Shown: positions 61,401 through 64,000 of the stretch, in pieces
How positions within the stretch are numbered: the stretch's first letter is position 1
How the letters are laid out: the number at the start of each line of letters is the position of its first letter
Source: Lateolabrax maculatus
Taxonomy: Eukaryota > Chordata > Actinopteri > Acropomatiformes > Lateolabracidae
Direction of reading: 5' to 3'
Assembly: GCA_031216445.1 (NCBI GenBank)
Contig: CM062206.1
Location: forward strand, 5,030,001-5,094,000
Length of the DNA stretch: 64,000 nucleotides
The notes under the pieces: generated by a model
Database searches by the model: none
What the model saw: the letters and a program-made list of their open reading frames with translations, nothing else
What the model was told of the DNA's origin: nothing
Translations under genes and position numbers: made by a program

Positions 61401-61783
61401 GATGTCTGCTCTGAATGTTTCATGCATATTAACCAGCTTTATCGCACAAATGCATGTAAAGGGGGATAAACAATCAAACTGCAAAGCTAAAAAAAGAAAC
61501 TGTTGCTGAGGTTAGGGCCAGACAGGCTACACAGCTAATCTGGCGTGATGAATAAGACAGGCAGAATGAGCCGAGTGGCAGCATGTCATAGCACTGACAG
61601 CTCAGACAGCCAAACCATTACGTGAATTTATAGGTAGTGGTCAGATATCAAAATTAACACTCAAAAGAACATTGCTGTGCACTGGCCAAGGAAATGTGCC
61701 ACATGTGGGCCAGGAAACACTGGACGAAAGTCATCAGTGATGGTGTGTCACAGTGAGTAGGAGGCATAGACCTTTTTAGAGTG
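58411..61783. other. non-coding stretch, nothing firm
   Basis: ATTGCCAAATATA occurs as overlapping direct repeats near 58580-58615. The patch 60300-60620 has even composition. No exon, RNA gene or recognised repeat. Frames near 60655-61500 lie in AT-rich DNA, overlap on both strands and lack splice context. Confidence 0.3.
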
Positions 61784-62080
61784 TTGAAATGATCAGTCAA
61801 TCAACGTCAGTCAACAGAAAAACTATTTTGATAATCAGTGCATTTTTAAAGATTAGTATTAAAGCAGAAATGCGTTCAAGTTGCTGGTTCCAGTTGGTGA
61901 AATTTGTTTTAATAACCTCCTACTTCCTTTGAGTTTCAGTCACACTTACCAAGCAATTTGAGGATGTCACTATGGCATTTTCTGGCATTTATTACCATTT
62001 TTTAACATCTTGTAGACTCATTTGTCAATGAATTGATCCATTGTTTAAGCAACCGGTCACTTAATCAATGTAAGGCTAAG
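61784..62080 (-). mobile_element. GCTGCAACTAA-family relic (copy 11)
   Basis: GAAATGATCAGTCAATCAAC, ACTATTTTGATAATCAGTGC, AAGCAATTTGAGGATGTCAC, CATTTTCTGGCATTTATTAC and TTGTAGACTCATTTGTCAAT follow the minus-strand order of copy 6. Confidence 0.55.
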
Positions 62081-63126
62081 GCAAACACTTTCACATAGAT
62101 GCATTAATTGTTAATTTCACTATCAGTGAAACAAGTTCCAAAACCTTATTGCTCAGCCTTTCAAGAAAACTCAACATTTTTGTTATATTGTGATAATACT
62201 TAACCAGAAGTATATTCTATCTAATTACCATACACCAGCTCACAATTGGATACAATGACTTAGGCAAGTACTTGCCTAATATGACTTATTTAAACTAATG
62301 TATTTAAAGGGCTTTGAAAATAATAAGTCTAAGGAATACAATTTGTACAGTGTATCAAGTTCAAGTCTGTATCAAGTTCAAAACATAAAACATTATTAGT
62401 ACACTGCACTGTGATGTCAACATCTAAAATAAAACTGCCCTTTTACCATATTTGACCAAGAACACAAAAAAAAAGGATCAACCAAAACAATTAGCATACA
62501 CCTTTCGTAGAAATATGTCAAAGATTAGACACTGTGGCTCTGTGCAAATTGAGAGTAACAGACAGCCAATTTAAGAGACAGTTTGACACATTGGCTGCTC
62601 TGTCTTGGTTTAATTGGCTCATGGTCAGAAATGGCCCACGGTATTCAGCGGGAACAAAAGACGAAGTCCAAAGACTGTGTATAGCCACGGCATTAAAATG
62701 TTATTGTCTCTCAGAGCTACTAAGCATGGTGGGTGACCCTTACTGATTTATCCACCAAAGGCAAATTCCCCAGCATTTGATAGAGTGCTTATTTCAGAAT
62801 CTGCATTAACAAGCCTATTTATCAGGTTATTTAGAGATGATTGCACAAATTACTCTTGGTATAATTATTTCTTTTGGTGTTGAAAGCCATCTACTTATTC
62901 AAATATAGAGGGTAGAGGTGACAGGCTTATGCAATATTATATTAAGCTATTATGGGATACTCAATCAGGGTGTGATAGGTTCTTTTAAAATAGCTTAATC
63001 CACATTAGACCTTAACCACAGTTTGGTCGATAGCCAGAGTGCTCTGTGCATGCAAAATGTTGCAAACAAGAGAGTAGTGAAGACATTTTATGGGGGACAA
63101 ATGGCTGTCGATGGATGTGTTGGCCG
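62081..63126. other. non-coding stretch containing a 20-bp palindrome
   Basis: TTAGGCAAGTACTTGCCTAA at 62260-62279 is a perfect palindrome with no spacer. GTATCAAGTTCAA is repeated in tandem at 62353-62382. No exon recognised. Confidence 0.4.
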
Positions 63127-63190
63127 CTGATGGGATTTAACCCGTGACTTTCTAATTACAGCACAGTATCTTTAAACCACAAGGGCCCCT
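63127..63190 (-). mobile_element. tRNA-like segment, probably SINE-derived
   Basis: On the minus strand the sequence reads GGGGCCCTTGTGGTTTAAAG, then ACTGTGCTGTAATTAG and ACGGGTTAAATCCCAT. GGGTTAAATCCC (plus 63132-63143) is a good B box with its T-arm, while the A box and anticodon arm are decayed. A working tRNA gene is unlikely; a tRNA-derived SINE head or pseudogene fits. Confidence 0.4.
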
Positions 63191-63354
63191 CTTCCCTACT
63201 CCACCAGGGAAATCAAACTCTGAGAGAGATTTTTCCCTCTGGTGTTGGGGATGTTTTGCGTTTTTGTCCTTGGCCCTCACTTTGTCGTCTTACTTTCTGG
63301 TACATCTTGTCCTGCTTACTTGGATGTTTCAGTACTTTCAGGTTCCAATGTCCT

Positions 63355-63480
63355 CCGAAGCTCAGTGGGCAGAGCGACTTTAGACACTGTCGGGATTAAG
63401 GGTTTTTTATGTGTGGCTCAATAGATCGAGCATCGACCTTACACTGCCAAGGTTAAGGGTCTGCTGCTGTTGTATGACAA
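63355..63480 (+). mobile_element. second tRNA-like cluster (two A-box-like motifs), SINE-like relic
   Basis: GCTCAGTGGGCAGAGC at 63360-63375 and GGCTCAATAGATCGAGCATC at 63415-63434 both look like tRNA D-arm/A-box sequences. GGTTAAGGGTC at 63451-63461 is a decayed B box at tRNA-like spacing from the second. Two heads about 55 bases apart suggest a dimeric or duplicated SINE relic. Confidence 0.4.
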
Positions 63481-63697
63481 CAGCTGTACAAATGCGTGGA
63501 TTAAAGCTGCATTGCAGGATTATCGGATTTTAAAATCACATTTTCCAATTCTATATATAATGTAGGTATGCACATAACTGCCTGGTTGCCATGGCGACAG
63601 GTTAACCATGGTGTACAGTAGTGAAAATAGCAAATAATTATGTGGGCATTTGTATTGTGCTATACGTTACGACCCCAAACCGACCCCAATTCCTATT
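63481..63697. other. non-coding stretch, nothing recognised
   Basis: Short AT-rich segment between the SINE-like relic and the next DNA-element fragment. Confidence 0.35.
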
Positions 63698-63848
63698 CAT
63701 TATTGATTCATCATTTCAATTTTTTTTCCAACAAAAAACATGTCCATTATTATTTCCCAAAGCCCAACGAAATATCTTCCCATGACTTGTTTTGTCTGAC
63801 CAACAGTTGTTATACCCAAAAATATTCAGTTTACTATCATGTATGACA
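63698..63848 (+). mobile_element. GCTGCAACTAA-family internal fragment (copy 12)
   Basis: CCATTATTATTTCCCAAAGC, GACTTGTTTTGTCTGACCAA and AAATATTCAGTTTACTATCA are clear family landmarks in plus orientation. Confidence 0.6.
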
Positions 63849-64000
63849 GTGAAGCCCATTAGGCAGCCTCGAGAGCCAAATGTCTGGCCCGCACCGACCC
63901 ACTGGCAGTGAATGCACCTGTCATAGCATATTAAAAGAAGTGTGTAAGTTTAAGAAGTTTTTTCATAGCATTATTTCCAAATCAGTGAATTGCGATGCAC

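Noticed and set aside
63127..63190. functional tRNA gene
   Set aside because: Only the T-arm/B box is intact; the acceptor and anticodon arms do not pair convincingly.
1..64000. CRISPR arrays, bacterial operons, riboswitches, integrated viral genes
   Set aside because: No regularly spaced repeats, no long packed frames and no polymerase, integrase or capsid motifs were seen; the sequence has vertebrate intron and intergenic character throughout.

Overview
The window reads as nuclear DNA of a ray-finned fish, probably a percomorph teleost. It is AT-rich and almost free of long open frames. It carries interspersed repeats I recognise as typical of teleosts: a Maui/L2-type LINE 3' end with a TGGATGGA tail, a Tc1-like end, a family with GCTGCAACTAA ends, and several MITEs. 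No prokaryotic gene, operon, CRISPR array or viral gene was seen. No complete protein-coding gene can be supported, and no gene identity could be recognised. Repeat names rest on memory of family consensuses, not on a database search.

Layout. Positions 1-1.9 kb look like the 3' end of a plus-strand gene: a strong splice acceptor at 761, a short open tail, then AT-rich 3'-UTR-like sequence with AATAAA at 1677 and 1879. Positions 1.9-11.3 kb look intergenic. They hold a 196-codon plus-strand ORF at 3890 that I cannot assign, a TCTA microsatellite, and a complete 426-bp MITE with a perfect 9-bp target duplication (5629-6072). They also hold a 24-codon signal-peptide-like ORF at 9463. At 11.38-11.87 kb is the only promoter-like CpG island: two GC boxes, a TATAAG element, a CRE-like half site, and an exon ending in a near-consensus donor (AAG|GTAAGG). 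Its first AUG in strong context opens a 15-codon uORF, which overlaps a second frame that runs in phase into the donor.

From 11,866 to the right edge nothing forces an exon. The simplest reading is the very long first intron of the plus-strand gene that starts at 11.4 kb. It contains many mobile-element relics and simple repeats, a 35-bp perfect foldback (13268-13344), and scattered blocks of balanced composition with packed transcription-factor-like motifs that resemble conserved non-coding elements. There are two weak cryptic-exon candidates (32040 and 36018). A tRNA-derived SINE-like cluster lies near 63.1-63.5 kb.

How parts could work together (inference): a developmental or neural-type gene starts at 11.4 kb, its large first intron hosts enhancers, and uORF control acts at its 5' end. 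A neighbouring plus-strand gene ends near 1.7-1.9 kb.
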